Below, one piece after another: positions 8,382 to 17,191 of a stretch of DNA of 64,000 nt. The DNA is from Chryseobacterium paridis. Its GTDB lineage: Bacteria > Bacteroidota > Bacteroidia > Flavobacteriales > Weeksellaceae. The translations under genes and the position numbers were made by a program. The DNA is taken from positions 248,001 through 312,000 of the forward strand of contig NZ_JAENHK010000007.1 of the NCBI RefSeq assembly GCF_016595215.1, written 5' to 3'. The notes beneath the pieces are model-generated. The model saw only the letters and a list, made by a program, of their open reading frames with translations, made no database searches and was not told where the DNA came from. The first letter of the stretch is position 1. The number at the start of each line of letters is the position of its first letter.

Positions 8382-9716
8382 TTATTTGCCTGAAAATGTC
8401 TGATACAATAAATAAACATTCAGAATAATAATGATGATAGAAATAGCCCAAACACAGATCTTCATGAATGGTTTATTGACGAAATCGCCCATTTTAGCTT
8501 TATCATTGGTGAACATAACGAGAGGGACTACAGCAAAGCTGAGTTGCATAGATAATATGACCTGGCTTAAAACCAATAGGTCTGTTGTTCCCTTTTCACC
8601 ATACAGGATGGCTACTATTAAAGCTGGAATCACTGCAATAAGTCTGGTTATTAATCTTCTCAACCAGGGTTTTAATCTGATATTTAAAAAGCCTTCCATT
8701 ACAATTTGTCCTGCTAAAGTTCCTGTTAATGTAGAATTTTGACCCGAAGCCAATAAAGCGATTGCGAAAGCAATACTTGCCATAGAGGCTCCCAGAATAG
8801 GGGTAAGCATTTTATAAGCATCATGGATATCTGCAACATGTTTATTTCCGGTAATATGGAAAGTAGCAGCAGCAAGAATCAGAATAGCAGCATTAATGAA
8901 AAAAGCGAGCATTAGAGAAATAGTACTATCTAGTGTAGCAAATTTTATAGCCTCTTTTTTACCTTCTTTATCACGGGTATAATCTCTTGTTTGTACAATA
9001 CTGCTGTGTAGATAAAGATTGTGAGGCATTACGGTTGCTCCCAGGATTCCGATCGCGATATAGAGCATGGCAGGATTTTGAATGATTTCCTTTTGAGGAA
9101 TCAGTCCTCCTAACATTTCATTAATTGCAGGTTTGGAAATGACAATTTCATAAACGAAACAAGCAAGGATAATAAAGATAAGCCCACCTACAATACTCTC
9201 TATCCATCTGAATCCTTTTGCTTGTAGCAAGAGAATAAGTAATACATCTACTGTAGTGATCACAATACCCCAGGTCAATGGAATATGGAAAAGCAGGTTA
9301 AGAGCAATTGCTGAACCTATGACTTCCGCGAGATCACAAGCTGCGATAGCAATTTCACAAAGTATCCATAAAATAAAATTAGTGGTAGGATTAAAATGAT
9401 CCCTACAGGCCTGTGCAAGATCTCTTTCCGTTGCTACACCTAATTTTACAGATAAATGCTGTAAAACCATTGCAAAAATATTAGAGATGAGTATAACTGA
9501 AAGTAAGGTATAGCCAAACTGTGCACCACCTGCAATGTCAGTGGCCCAATTTCCAGGATCCATATATCCTACGGCAATCATTAAACCAGGTCCGGCAAAT
9601 GCAAGATATTTCCTCCAAAAAGAACCATTTTTTGGGACTTTTATGGATGAGTATACTTCTGGTAATGAATGGAGTGTTTTATCTTTTCGCCAAGGCGCCT
9701 TTGTATTTAAATTCAT
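8382..9716 (-). CDS. mntH: NRAMP family Mn2+/Fe2+ transporter
   Basis: Proton-coupled divalent metal importer of the inner membrane. About eleven transmembrane helices are visible in 444 residues. The metal-binding TM1 motif DPGNW starts at Asp53, and the TM6 motif MPHNLYLHSS has Met230 and His232. Together they give the Asp/Asn/Met site that selects Mn2+ and Fe2+. The N-terminus carries a 35-residue hydrophilic extension. A symmetric element overlaps the promoter just upstream (see 9720-9737), which points to metal-dependent repression by a DtxR/MntR- or Fur-type protein not encoded in this window. The symbol mntH is used in the family sense; iron as the main substrate is possible. Confidence 0.93.
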   Translation of the reverse strand: MNLNTKAPWRKDKTLHSLPEVYSSIKVPKNGSFWRKYLAFAGPGLMIAVGYMDPGNWATDIAGGAQFGYTLLSVILISNIFAMVLQHLSVKLGVATERDLAQACRDHFNPTTNFILWILCEIAIAACDLAEVIGSAIALNLLFHIPLTWGIVITTVDVLLILLLQAKGFRWIESIVGGLIFIILACFVYEIVISKPAINEMLGGLIPQKEIIQNPAMLYIAIGILGATVMPHNLYLHSSIVQTRDYTRDKEGKKEAIKFATLDSTISLMLAFFINAAILILAAATFHITGNKHVADIHDAYKMLTPILGASMASIAFAIALLASGQNSTLTGTLAGQIVMEGFLNIRLKPWLRRLITRLIAVIPALIVAILYGEKGTTDLLVLSQVILSMQLSFAVVPLVMFTNDKAKMGDFVNKPFMKICVWAISIIIIILNVYLLYQTFSGK

Positions 9717-9719
9717 AAA

Positions 9720-9737
9720 TGTTAGAAATGACTAACA
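9720..9737. promoter_or_regulatory. Candidate metal-responsive operator before mntH
   Basis: TGTTAG and CTAACA form a perfect inverted repeat with a 6-bp spacer, 4-21 bp upstream of the mntH ATG. Its right half overlaps the -7 element at 9736-9743, so a bound repressor would cover the transcription start. DtxR/MntR-family sites often have TTAG/CTAA-type arms; assignment to that family is inference. Confidence 0.5.
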
Positions 9738-9743
9738 AATTTA
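9736..9743 (-). promoter_or_regulatory. mntH promoter -7 element
   Basis: On the minus strand the sequence reads TAAATTTG, a perfect TAnnTTTG match. The predicted start lies about at 9729, inside the inverted repeat. No clear TTG at -33. Confidence 0.5.
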
Positions 9744-9779
9744 ATTAAATAAATGAAAATAGAAAACTTAATGACAAAA

Positions 9780-9806
9780 AAATCCCGAAAAAAACTTTCG
9801 GGATTT
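9780..9806 (-). terminator. Terminator of the DUF937-OmpA gene
   Basis: An 11-bp perfect stem (AAATCCCGAAA with TTTCGGGATTT) around a 5-nt loop, followed on the minus strand by a T-rich tract. It separates the OmpA-type gene from mntH. Confidence 0.85.
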
Positions 9807-9828
9807 ATGTGTAATGTATTCTTTTAGA

Positions 9829-11160
9829 TTATTTTGCGAATCTGATAGACATTTTTCTGTCTACGGCTCTTTCTGCATCAGAAGCTTTAGCATCTACTGT
9901 AGCAAATTTACTTCCGTATCCATCAGCTCCTATTACTTGTGCTCCAAGATTTTGTTTTCCTAGCCAATCTTTAATATAATTAGCTCTTGCAGCAGAAAGT
10001 TTTACGTTGGAAGCTTCATTACCTGTTTTATCAGTATATCCTCCAATCTTAATTTTTGCTTCCGGGAAAGCTTTTAAAATAGCCACCAGGTTTTCTAACT
10101 GTCCTTGAGAACCTGCTTCTAATTCAGTAGAGCTTCCCATTTTGAAGTTGACATGGTCAAAGTCATACCAGGTAGTTTTCAATGCAGCATCGTCAGCAGC
10201 ATTTTTATATCCACCAGATTTTAAGAATGCAATCATTTTGTCTTCCATTCCTCCTTTATAACCCTTAAGAGCAGTACCATTCAGGTCAATGTTCTCATCA
10301 ACTTTTGCAGGCGCAGCCACTGTTGCTGCTGTATCTGTAGGAGATACTGCTGTAGCGGTATCAGAATGTGTTCCAGTAGAATCTGCTCCCATTGTTGTGG
10401 TAGTCGTTTCTTTTTTCTCACATTGCTTCCATAAGAAATATCCTGCAGCAATCAATAATAAAAGTGGAAGTAACCATTTCCAGATTGACCCTCCACCTTG
10501 ATTGTTGTTGTTATTATTGTTAAATTGTTCTTTTATTTCTCTTGTTCCCTCTGATACACTTTCTTTGGCTGTAGCAACACCTTCAGCGATGTTATCTTTG
10601 GCTGTAGAGGTAACTGATGAAACCGTTTCTTTAGCCTGACCAAACCAGTTTTCTGCTCCCAAGCCAAAAGAAGCTAAAGAAAGTCCTGCTGGTAATAAAG
10701 AAGAAACAATGCCTTTTTGGTCATTTAATAAACTTGAAATTCCAGATTGGCCCAAGTTATTATCAGCTGCGTATTTTCCTACTGTACCTACTGTTGCCCC
10801 TGTTACTAAGTTGAGCAAAGAGCTGGAGGAATTATTACTAATTCCAGCAAAAGTAGCAATAGAATTGACTAAGCCACTAACCTTGTCACCAAATATGGAG
10901 GATAATAGGCCTGTGATTACAGAATTATTTGAAGAACCACCTAATAAATTACTTAAAATTCCACTAGATGAAGCTCCGGAAATTGCATCTAAAACACCAG
11001 GATTATCAGCATTATTAGCTAATCCACCCACAACTGCAGGCAATAGCCCGCCAATTGCTTTTGAAATACCAGACTCACTTTCTCCAAACTGTGAAGCAGC
11101 CTGAGAAACTAATGCGGGACCCAATTGTCCTTTAATTAAATCAATAACGTTTAAAGACAT
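9829..11160 (-). CDS. DUF937 - transmembrane - OmpA domain protein
   Basis: A 443-residue protein of unusual architecture. Residues 1 to about 150 are Gly/Ser/Leu-rich and resemble DUF937 (YidB-like). Residues 165-210 form a linker with repeated AKE/TAKD motifs, followed by seven consecutive Asn (214-220). One transmembrane helix follows at 226-244 (WKWLLPLLLLIAAGYFLW), then a Thr/Ala-rich linker to about 295 and a C-terminal OmpA-like peptidoglycan-binding domain with GGYTDKTGNEASNVKLSAARANYI. No N-terminal signal peptide is present, so I infer a cytoplasmic DUF937 part, an inner-membrane anchor and a periplasmic OmpA domain that could bind peptidoglycan. The gene is monocistronic with a strong terminator. 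Confidence 0.8.
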   Translation of the reverse strand: MSLNVIDLIKGQLGPALVSQAASQFGESESGISKAIGGLLPAVVGGLANNADNPGVLDAISGASSSGILSNLLGGSSNNSVITGLLSSIFGDKVSGLVNSIATFAGISNNSSSSLLNLVTGATVGTVGKYAADNNLGQSGISSLLNDQKGIVSSLLPAGLSLASFGLGAENWFGQAKETVSSVTSTAKDNIAEGVATAKESVSEGTREIKEQFNNNNNNNQGGGSIWKWLLPLLLLIAAGYFLWKQCEKKETTTTTMGADSTGTHSDTATAVSPTDTAATVAAPAKVDENIDLNGTALKGYKGGMEDKMIAFLKSGGYKNAADDAALKTTWYDFDHVNFKMGSSTELEAGSQGQLENLVAILKAFPEAKIKIGGYTDKTGNEASNVKLSAARANYIKDWLGKQNLGAQVIGADGYGSKFATVDAKASDAERAVDRKMSIRFAK

Positions 11161-11277
11161 AATAAATATTTTTTTAGATTAATGTTGACATAAAATTAAA
11201 CAAAAATCTGTCCAAATGTCATTTTTTTTAAATATTTATTTGAATTTCAACGTTTTTTTTGTAAATGATTAAAAAAA

Positions 11278-12753
11278 TTAATACGCTTTAGCGAACAGAA
11301 CTCGTCTTTTTGAAGGCTTTCCTGAAACAAGAGAAATTCCCTCTTCAACATCATCATCCAAAGGAATACATCGGATTGTTGCCTTTGTTTCTTCTTTTAT
11401 TTGTTCCTCTTCTTCAGCTGTACCATCCCAGTGAGCATAAATAAAGCCACCTTTTTCTTCCAGTACTTTTTTAAACTCTTCATAGGTATCAACCTTAGTC
11501 AGATTATCTTTCCTGAAATTAAAGGCTTTATCGTAAAGGTCTTTTTGAATTGTTTTTAATAACTCTTCAATATGAGAATCTAACCCTTCAAGAGAGTGGG
11601 TTTCTTTGGTAAGATTATCTCTTCGAGCTATTTCAACCGATTTGTTTTCAAGATCTTTTGGACCAATGGCAATTCTTATTGGAACTCCTTTTAGTTCATA
11701 TTCAGCAAATTTCCAACCTGGTTTATTTTGAGTATCATTGTCAAATTTCACAGAAATACCTTTAGCCTTCAATTTAGCCTGGATGTCCGAAGCAACTTCA
11801 CTTATTTCGTTTAATTGTTCCTCTCCTTTGAAGATTGGAACGATTACAACTTGGATTGGAGCAAGGGTAGGAGGTAACACCAATCCGAAGTCATCAGAGT
11901 GTGTCATAATAAGTGCCCCCATCAATCGGGTAGATGTTCCCCAGGATGTAGCCCATGCATGTTCAATTTTTCCTTCTTTATTGGTGAATTTTACGTCAAA
12001 TGCTTTTGCAAAGTTTTGACCTAAGAAATGAGAAGTTCCAGCCTGAAGGGCTTTCCCATCCTGCATTAATGCTTCTATACAGTAAGTTTCATCAGCTCCT
12101 GCGAATCTTTCAGATGGAGTTTTTAATCCCTGAACAACAGGCATTGCCATAAAGTTCTCAGCAAAATCTGCATAAACGTTATTCATTTTTTCTGCTTCTT
12201 CAATAGCCTCATCTTTAGTAGCGTGAGCGGTATGCCCTTCCTGCCATAAGAACTCGGAAGTTCTCAGGAATAAACGTGTTCTCATTTCCCAACGTACCAC
12301 ATTGGCCCATTGGTTGATCAGGATAGGTAGATCTCTGTATGATTGGATCCAGCTTTTATAAGTGTTCCAGATGATCGCTTCTGAAGTTGGACGAACAATA
12401 AGTTCTTCCTCCAGCTTAGCATCCGGATCTACTATTAGTTTATGAGGATTATTAGGATCTGTTTTTAATCTGTAGTGAGTAACAACGGCGCATTCTTTTG
12501 CAAAACCTTCTGCATTTTTTTCTTCAGCCTCAAATAAGCTCTTGGGCACAAAAAGCGGGAAATAAGCATTAACGTGACCTGTTTCTTTGAACTTTCTGTC
12601 CATTTCATCACGCATTTTCTCCCAGATTGCATATCCATATGGTTTAATAACCATACTTCCGCGCACTCCTGAATTTTCAGCCAGATCTGCTTTTACAACT
12701 AACTCGTTATACCACTTGCTGTAATCTTCGCTCCTTGCGGTTAATTTCGCCAT
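11278..12753 (-). CDS. proS: Prolyl-tRNA synthetase, archaeal/eukaryotic-like short form
   Basis: Charges tRNA-Pro with proline. At 491 residues it is the short type that lacks the bacterial editing insertion between motifs 2 and 3 and instead has a C-terminal extension ending in tyrosine (FAKAY), as in archaeal-type ProRS. Class II motif 2 is visible as [20 protein letters not shown] and motif 3 as [14 protein letters not shown]. The anticodon-binding domain follows at about residues 290-400 ([10 protein letters not shown] onward). The ATG at 12753 begins the conserved [19 protein letters not shown] start. A -7-like element is found on the minus strand at 12862-12869. This ProRS type is usual in flavobacteria. 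Confidence 0.95.
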   Translation of the reverse strand: MAKLTARSEDYSKWYNELVVKADLAENSGVRGSMVIKPYGYAIWEKMRDEMDRKFKETGHVNAYFPLFVPKSLFEAEEKNAEGFAKECAVVTHYRLKTDPNNPHKLIVDPDAKLEEELIVRPTSEAIIWNTYKSWIQSYRDLPILINQWANVVRWEMRTRLFLRTSEFLWQEGHTAHATKDEAIEEAEKMNNVYADFAENFMAMPVVQGLKTPSERFAGADETYCIEALMQDGKALQAGTSHFLGQNFAKAFDVKFTNKEGKIEHAWATSWGTSTRLMGALIMTHSDDFGLVLPPTLAPIQVVIVPIFKGEEQLNEISEVASDIQAKLKAKGISVKFDNDTQNKPGWKFAEYELKGVPIRIAIGPKDLENKSVEIARRDNLTKETHSLEGLDSHIEELLKTIQKDLYDKAFNFRKDNLTKVDTYEEFKKVLEEKGGFIYAHWDGTAEEEEQIKEETKATIRCIPLDDDVEEGISLVSGKPSKRRVLFAKAY

Positions 12754-12787
12754 TATTATTTAATTTTTTTTTAACTTTTTAACATTA

Positions 12788-12817
12788 TTGTTATCTAAAA
12801 ATAAAAATCTATTTTTG
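12788..12817 (+). promoter_or_regulatory. Promoter of the Gly/Trp-rich lipoprotein operon
   Basis: TTG at 12788-12790, a 19-bp spacer, and TATTTTTG at 12810-12817 give a full flavobacterial promoter. The leader is about 73 nt and contains two direct copies of TTTGGTACA (12837-12845 and 12848-12856) with an 11-bp period, whose role is unknown. Confidence 0.65.
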
Positions 12818-12861
12818 ATAGATTTTTTAACCGATGTTTGGTACATTTTTGGTACACATTG

Positions 12862-12869
12862 CAAATATA
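12862..12869 (-). promoter_or_regulatory. proS promoter -7 element
   Basis: On the minus strand the sequence reads TATATTTG (perfect TAnnTTTG). The predicted leader to the ATG at 12753 is about 100 nt. No TTG at -33 was seen. Confidence 0.4.
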
Positions 12870-12896
12870 ATTTAAATTAAAAATTTTTACGTTATC

Positions 12897-14000
12897 ATGA
12901 AAAAAAATATACATAAAAATTTATTTGGTATGCTAAAATCCAAAGGCGTTTTAGCAATATCAGGTGGATTGCTACTGATGTCTTGTGGTGCGCAAATGGG
13001 TGGGTACAGCGAGACCGACGGGGTCTATTATGATCCCAATAAAGATACGCTGCCAGAGGGAGTGATCATCAATGGAGGAAACAGGGTAGGTGAATATTAT
13101 GATTACTACCAGGATTCAAACGTTATCCAAAATGCCGAAACGAATTCTAAAGATCAGGATAACAAATACAGCACGTGGGGAGGAAACTCTTGGAACAATA
13201 CAGCTACAGATTCTGACTGGGGCTCTTTTGCCGGAAGTCAAACCAACTACTACGACAATTCCTGGGGTTCGCCTTGGGGCTGGGGAGGCTGGTATGGCGG
13301 TTATAGCCCTTATTGGGGCTGGAACCGAGGCTGGGGTATGTCCTTTGGTTGGGGCGGTTCATGGGGTTGGGGCGGCTCTTGGGGCTGGGGCAATCCTTGG
13401 GGCTGGAACTACGGATTTGGTGGATTTTATGACCCATTCTGGGGTGGTGGCTACTATGGTGGTTATTACGGAAACCCATACTGGGGCTGGGGAGGCGGAT
13501 ACTGGGGTAATGGATATTACAACAGACCTGATTACCGAAGAAGTGGAGCTAATGGAAGACTTGGTTATGGTTTAAACGGATATAACGGAAGCAATGGTTC
13601 CGTGTATAGAAATAATATTAACAATTCAGCATTTAGAAATAATTCAGCCGGTTCCGGATTCAGAAACAACAATAATGGCTCTGGATTCAGAAATAACAAT
13701 GGCAATTATACTGGTGGATTCAGAAATAATAATTCAGGATTCAGAAATGGAAATATGAGTGGTAACAATAACGGATTTAGAAATAATAATTCCGGTTACC
13801 GTAATCCTAATATGAACACACAAAGTCCTAGACCAAACTACGACAGCCAACCTAGATACAGAAATGACAGTGGATTCAGATCTGGTGGATTTAATTCCGG
13901 ATCAGGCGGTGGCGGATTCAGAGGAGGTTCTTCCGGTGGTGGCGGTGGATTTAGATCTGGCGGCGGCGGTGGCGGCGGTTTCAGATCAGGAGGTAGATAA
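12897..14000 (+). CDS. Gly/Trp/Asn-rich low-complexity lipoprotein
   Basis: I do not recognise a named family. A type II signal peptide ends at Cys30 (GGLLLMSC). A folded-looking acidic segment (about 35-85) with YYDYYQD follows. Then comes a strongly aromatic region (about 95-205) made of repeated Trp-Gly, Tyr-Gly and SWGWGG units, and an Asn-rich region (about 225-320) with repeated GFRNN and SGFRNNN units. The tail (about 330-367) is made of Gly-rich FRSGG and FRGGS units ending in Arg. Composition resembles aromatic-Arg prion-like and RGG sequences. It is expected to be envelope-anchored. It sits 29 bp before a FadL-type porin gene and shares its promoter, so the two probably act together at the outer membrane. 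Confidence 0.75.
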   Translation: MKKNIHKNLFGMLKSKGVLAISGGLLLMSCGAQMGGYSETDGVYYDPNKDTLPEGVIINGGNRVGEYYDYYQDSNVIQNAETNSKDQDNKYSTWGGNSWNNTATDSDWGSFAGSQTNYYDNSWGSPWGWGGWYGGYSPYWGWNRGWGMSFGWGGSWGWGGSWGWGNPWGWNYGFGGFYDPFWGGGYYGGYYGNPYWGWGGGYWGNGYYNRPDYRRSGANGRLGYGLNGYNGSNGSVYRNNINNSAFRNNSAGSGFRNNNNGSGFRNNNGNYTGGFRNNNSGFRNGNMSGNNNGFRNNNSGYRNPNMNTQSPRPNYDSQPRYRNDSGFRSGGFNSGSGGGGFRGGSSGGGGGFRSGGGGGGGFRSGGR

Positions 14001-14029
14001 TTTTCAACTTAATAACTATTCAAAAAATA

Positions 14030-15454
14030 ATGTTAAAAAAATCTTTAGTAGTGATGAGTATTTCTGTGGCTTATTTTGCACAGGCGCAGGATGTCTCTAC
14101 GATCAGGAACTCCATTGATGTTTACTCTAATACTCCAATGATAGGTTCGTCAAAGTTCAATGCGATGGCGGGATCTAATGGAGCGTTGGGAGGAGATGCT
14201 ACTTCATTGATGACCAACCCTGCCGGATTGGGTGTTGCTATAGCAGGAGATGTATCTGCGACTTTATTTCTTTCTAACAGTAAGAATACAAGTTCTATAG
14301 CTGGATCTTCAGTTGACTATAAAATTGATAAATTTACTCTTGGAAATGCCGGAGGTGTGGCGACGATTCAATTGATGACAGAGTCTCCATGGAAATTTAT
14401 TAACATAGGTGCCAACCTCTCAACACAATCTATAGAGGATTATATTGAAAGCCCGGGAAATACGAATATCAAAATTCCTAAGAATTTGGTAGATGCTGGT
14501 GGAAATGCTGTTGTAGGAAATCTGTCTTATATGGGACATGCATATAACAGATATGGAAATCAGACCAAATTTAATCTGGGTGTAGGGGCTAATTATAACA
14601 ACTCATTATATCTTGGTGCCAGTATCAATATGCACTATGCTGAAATTGATCAATACGACAGTGCTATGTTGGGGCTTAACTTAGATGGATCTGTTAATAC
14701 ATTTGATAAACAATATTCTCCCTTCTCTGAAAAATCAAGTGGTTTTTCAGCGACAGTTGGGGTTATTGGAAAGTTAAGTAACCAGTTTAGATTAGGTGCG
14801 GCAATTGAGACACCAACATGGTGGAACATAGACAGAGTTTTTCGTGAGTATTCAATAGGAAATGATGGTGTTTTATATAACAACTATGTAGAAGACAGAA
14901 ACTTCAGATCGCCAATGAAGGCAACTGTAAGTGGAGCCTTTGTTCCTAATAAAAACTTTGCCATCAACGTAGACTATACTTTAGGTTTAACAAAGCCTAA
15001 ATACGAAGTACAGGGTGCTGCTGAAAGAGAGTTGAATTCTTTCTTTAGTGATAACTACAAAAACCTCTCAGAAGTAAAAGTAGGGGCAGAATATAGAATT
15101 AAAGCATTTAGATTAAGAGGTGGTTATTCTTACGCCTCAAGTCCTTTTGATGCTGTAACAATCAATGCTTATTCAAATGCAGGAGTTGCCGGAGATACTA
15201 ATTACAGTAATCTGATCCTTGGTGAAAGAAATACGATAGGAGCTGGTGTTGGATATGATTTTGGAAACTTTTACGTAGATGCAGCTTACCAGAATGTTAG
15301 TTCAAAATATAATAACCCGTTCCTTCAGGGCAGTGCCGCTAATGGAACAGGATACTACTCGGGAGATTTTGATGTGAATACACCAACCTCTGTTGTTTCT
15401 AGTGTAAAAAATAACAGAAGTAACTTCTTCCTTACAGTCGGCTGGAAATTCTAA
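14030..15454 (+). CDS. OMPP1/FadL/TodX family outer-membrane protein
   Basis: A 474-residue outer-membrane beta-barrel with a type I signal peptide cut after AQAQ (about residue 20). The N-terminal plug signature is visible as FNAMAGSNGALGGDATSLMTNPAGLG (about 44-70), which matches the FadL/OMPP1 NPA motif. Many amphipathic strands follow, ending in FLTVGWKF with a C-terminal Phe as expected for barrel assembly. FadL-type proteins import hydrophobic compounds such as long-chain fatty acids or aromatics; flavobacterial members are often labelled hemin receptor without proof. It is the second gene after the Gly/Trp-rich lipoprotein and ends in a strong terminator. Confidence 0.85.
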   Translation: MLKKSLVVMSISVAYFAQAQDVSTIRNSIDVYSNTPMIGSSKFNAMAGSNGALGGDATSLMTNPAGLGVAIAGDVSATLFLSNSKNTSSIAGSSVDYKIDKFTLGNAGGVATIQLMTESPWKFINIGANLSTQSIEDYIESPGNTNIKIPKNLVDAGGNAVVGNLSYMGHAYNRYGNQTKFNLGVGANYNNSLYLGASINMHYAEIDQYDSAMLGLNLDGSVNTFDKQYSPFSEKSSGFSATVGVIGKLSNQFRLGAAIETPTWWNIDRVFREYSIGNDGVLYNNYVEDRNFRSPMKATVSGAFVPNKNFAINVDYTLGLTKPKYEVQGAAERELNSFFSDNYKNLSEVKVGAEYRIKAFRLRGGYSYASSPFDAVTINAYSNAGVAGDTNYSNLILGERNTIGAGVGYDFGNFYVDAAYQNVSSKYNNPFLQGSAANGTGYYSGDFDVNTPTSVVSSVKNNRSNFFLTVGWKF

Positions 15455-15487
15455 TTTCCGGATTGTGTAGCGAGTGATTAAATTGAG

Positions 15488-15511
15488 GCTCCGAATTTTT
15501 AAATTCGGAGC
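15488..15511 (+). terminator. Terminator of the lipoprotein-porin operon
   Basis: An 11-bp perfect stem (GCTCCGAATTT with AAATTCGGAGC) with a short TT loop and a T-rich tail on the plus strand. Confidence 0.85.
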
Positions 15512-15525
15512 TTTATTTATTATAA

Positions 15526-17178
15526 TCAGTCTGGATTTTGAACCAGATTAGGCTGAATTTGTATCTGTTGTTCAGGAATATATTCTATTATTCTGTTGTT
15601 TGTATAAGGTACAGTATAGAATGGATTGTTTCCGCTCAGATGGGTACCTGGATACTCTCTGTTAAGGGTTAGTTTATTTCTGAAAATATCATACTTTCTT
15701 TGCGCTTCAAAAGCCAGCTCAAGTCTTCTTTCTTCAAGAGTCGTATCTAAAAGAGTTTGTCCGGCAGGAACAGAGGTGTATGCCGGAATTCCAGCTCTTA
15801 CTCTGATCGTATTAATATCTGCCAGTGCAGAAGCTGTATTTCCTTTTTTTGCAAATGCTTCAGCTCTGTTAAGGTATATTTCTGCTAGCCTTAAAATAAC
15901 CGGAGACCACAATTGGGGAACACCTTCCTGCAAAGAACATTTTAAGATATAAAATTTAGGATATCCATTTCTTTTATCCATATCATTTCCTAAATTGACA
16001 TAGGTTTTACTACCTCCTGAATTAATGAAGTAATAATTGGTTTTATTAGGGAGTACTTCAGAGAATACCTGATAATTGATATTATTCATTGTAAAATAGG
16101 TGTTGCTACCTTGCTGAAATGTTTTCTGAAAGCTATAATTATAAGTTACTCCTCCTGAAGCATTCGTGCCTTGCTGTACCCAATAAGCGACCGGTGTAGC
16201 AGGAGTGATGTATTTTGGAGAAATAAATTTCAATCTTGCATCCTGTGGATTTTTATTAATGAGATCCAGATACGAAGAAGATGCATACATTTCGCCCCAA
16301 CCTACATTTTGAATAGTTGCATACATGGATCCTATGGTATACCAACCATCACTATAATCACCGTCTCTGTTATATTTGAATGCAAAGATGGTTTCTTTAT
16401 TTGTTTCAGGGGTCTTGGTTGCATAAGAAGGTAGTTCAGCATTAGACAAGAGAGAATACTTCCCTGAATTGATCACCTTATCAGCATATTCGATTGCTTT
16501 ATCATTATTTTCCATGTACAGATATACTCTGGACAGTAGTGCCTGGGCTGCTTCTTTAGAGGCATATGTATTGTTTTTATCAAGGGTCATCAGCTGTTCG
16601 GCCTTTTTAAGGTCACTTACGACCTGATCATATATGGCACCAACTGTTGCCCGACCAGGTAGTTCGTTCACGTCATCAGAAGTCTTTAATGGTACTCCAA
16701 GATTTGCTGTTCCCTGACTGTAAGGTTTTCCAAATACATTTACCAGTGAGAAGTATACATAAGCCCTAAGGAAATAATTTTCACCAATCAGTTGATCGGT
16801 ATTGGCGTCTTTTCCTTCAGAGATTTTTGAAATCACCCGATTACAGCCGATAATTGCTTTGTACCCCGCATTCCAGATCGTATTGGATCGGCCATTATTT
16901 TTAATGCTTCGGTAATTATAATAGTAGAAAAACTGATCAGTTGTGGTTCCGCTGATATCGATATTATCACCTCCATATTCACCAATTCTGTAAAGGTTAT
17001 TGAAAAAACCACCTCCGTCTGCATCTCCTTTTAAAAGAGCATAGTTTCCAAGCGTAATGGTTTGTAATCCTGTGGGATCTGTTAATATTTCGTCAGATTC
17101 TTTGGAGTTGTATGGAGATCGGTCTATGTCGCATGCAGTCAGGGTTAATGCTGCTAATACTAAAAATATTTTTTTCAT
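15526..17178 (-). CDS. SusD/RagB family nutrient-binding outer-membrane lipoprotein
   Basis: Surface lipoprotein that works as the lid and substrate-binding partner of the SusC-type transporter encoded just upstream. The signal peptide ends at Cys16 (LTLTAC) and is followed by Asp-Ile-Asp. The 550 residues show the usual order: N-terminal SusD-like region with an IIGCNRVISKI helix, TPR-like helices (KAEQLMTLDKNNTYASKEAAQALLSRVYLYM), and a C-terminal SusD/RagB region with LRLAEIYLNRAEAFAKKG and LEERRLELAFEAQRKYDIFR. It lies 13 bp downstream of the SusC gene. No glycoside hydrolase or sulfatase lies next to it, so the substrate may be peptide or glycan and cannot be assigned. Confidence 0.93.
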   Translation of the reverse strand: MKKIFLVLAALTLTACDIDRSPYNSKESDEILTDPTGLQTITLGNYALLKGDADGGGFFNNLYRIGEYGGDNIDISGTTTDQFFYYYNYRSIKNNGRSNTIWNAGYKAIIGCNRVISKISEGKDANTDQLIGENYFLRAYVYFSLVNVFGKPYSQGTANLGVPLKTSDDVNELPGRATVGAIYDQVVSDLKKAEQLMTLDKNNTYASKEAAQALLSRVYLYMENNDKAIEYADKVINSGKYSLLSNAELPSYATKTPETNKETIFAFKYNRDGDYSDGWYTIGSMYATIQNVGWGEMYASSSYLDLINKNPQDARLKFISPKYITPATPVAYWVQQGTNASGGVTYNYSFQKTFQQGSNTYFTMNNINYQVFSEVLPNKTNYYFINSGGSKTYVNLGNDMDKRNGYPKFYILKCSLQEGVPQLWSPVILRLAEIYLNRAEAFAKKGNTASALADINTIRVRAGIPAYTSVPAGQTLLDTTLEERRLELAFEAQRKYDIFRNKLTLNREYPGTHLSGNNPFYTVPYTNNRIIEYIPEQQIQIQPNLVQNPD

Positions 17179-17191
17179 GATTTTTTACAAT

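Noticed and set aside
10709..11104. A 131-residue plus-strand frame
   Set aside because: It is antisense to the DUF937 part of the OmpA-type gene and Pro/Leu-rich without any motif.
13090..13575. A 161-residue frame overlapping the Gly/Trp-rich lipoprotein gene, and a 91-residue frame on the other strand (13204-13479)
   Set aside because: Both are by-products of the low-complexity GGN-rich coding sequence; they have no start context, no recognisable domain, and the lipoprotein frame has the signal peptide and a promoter.
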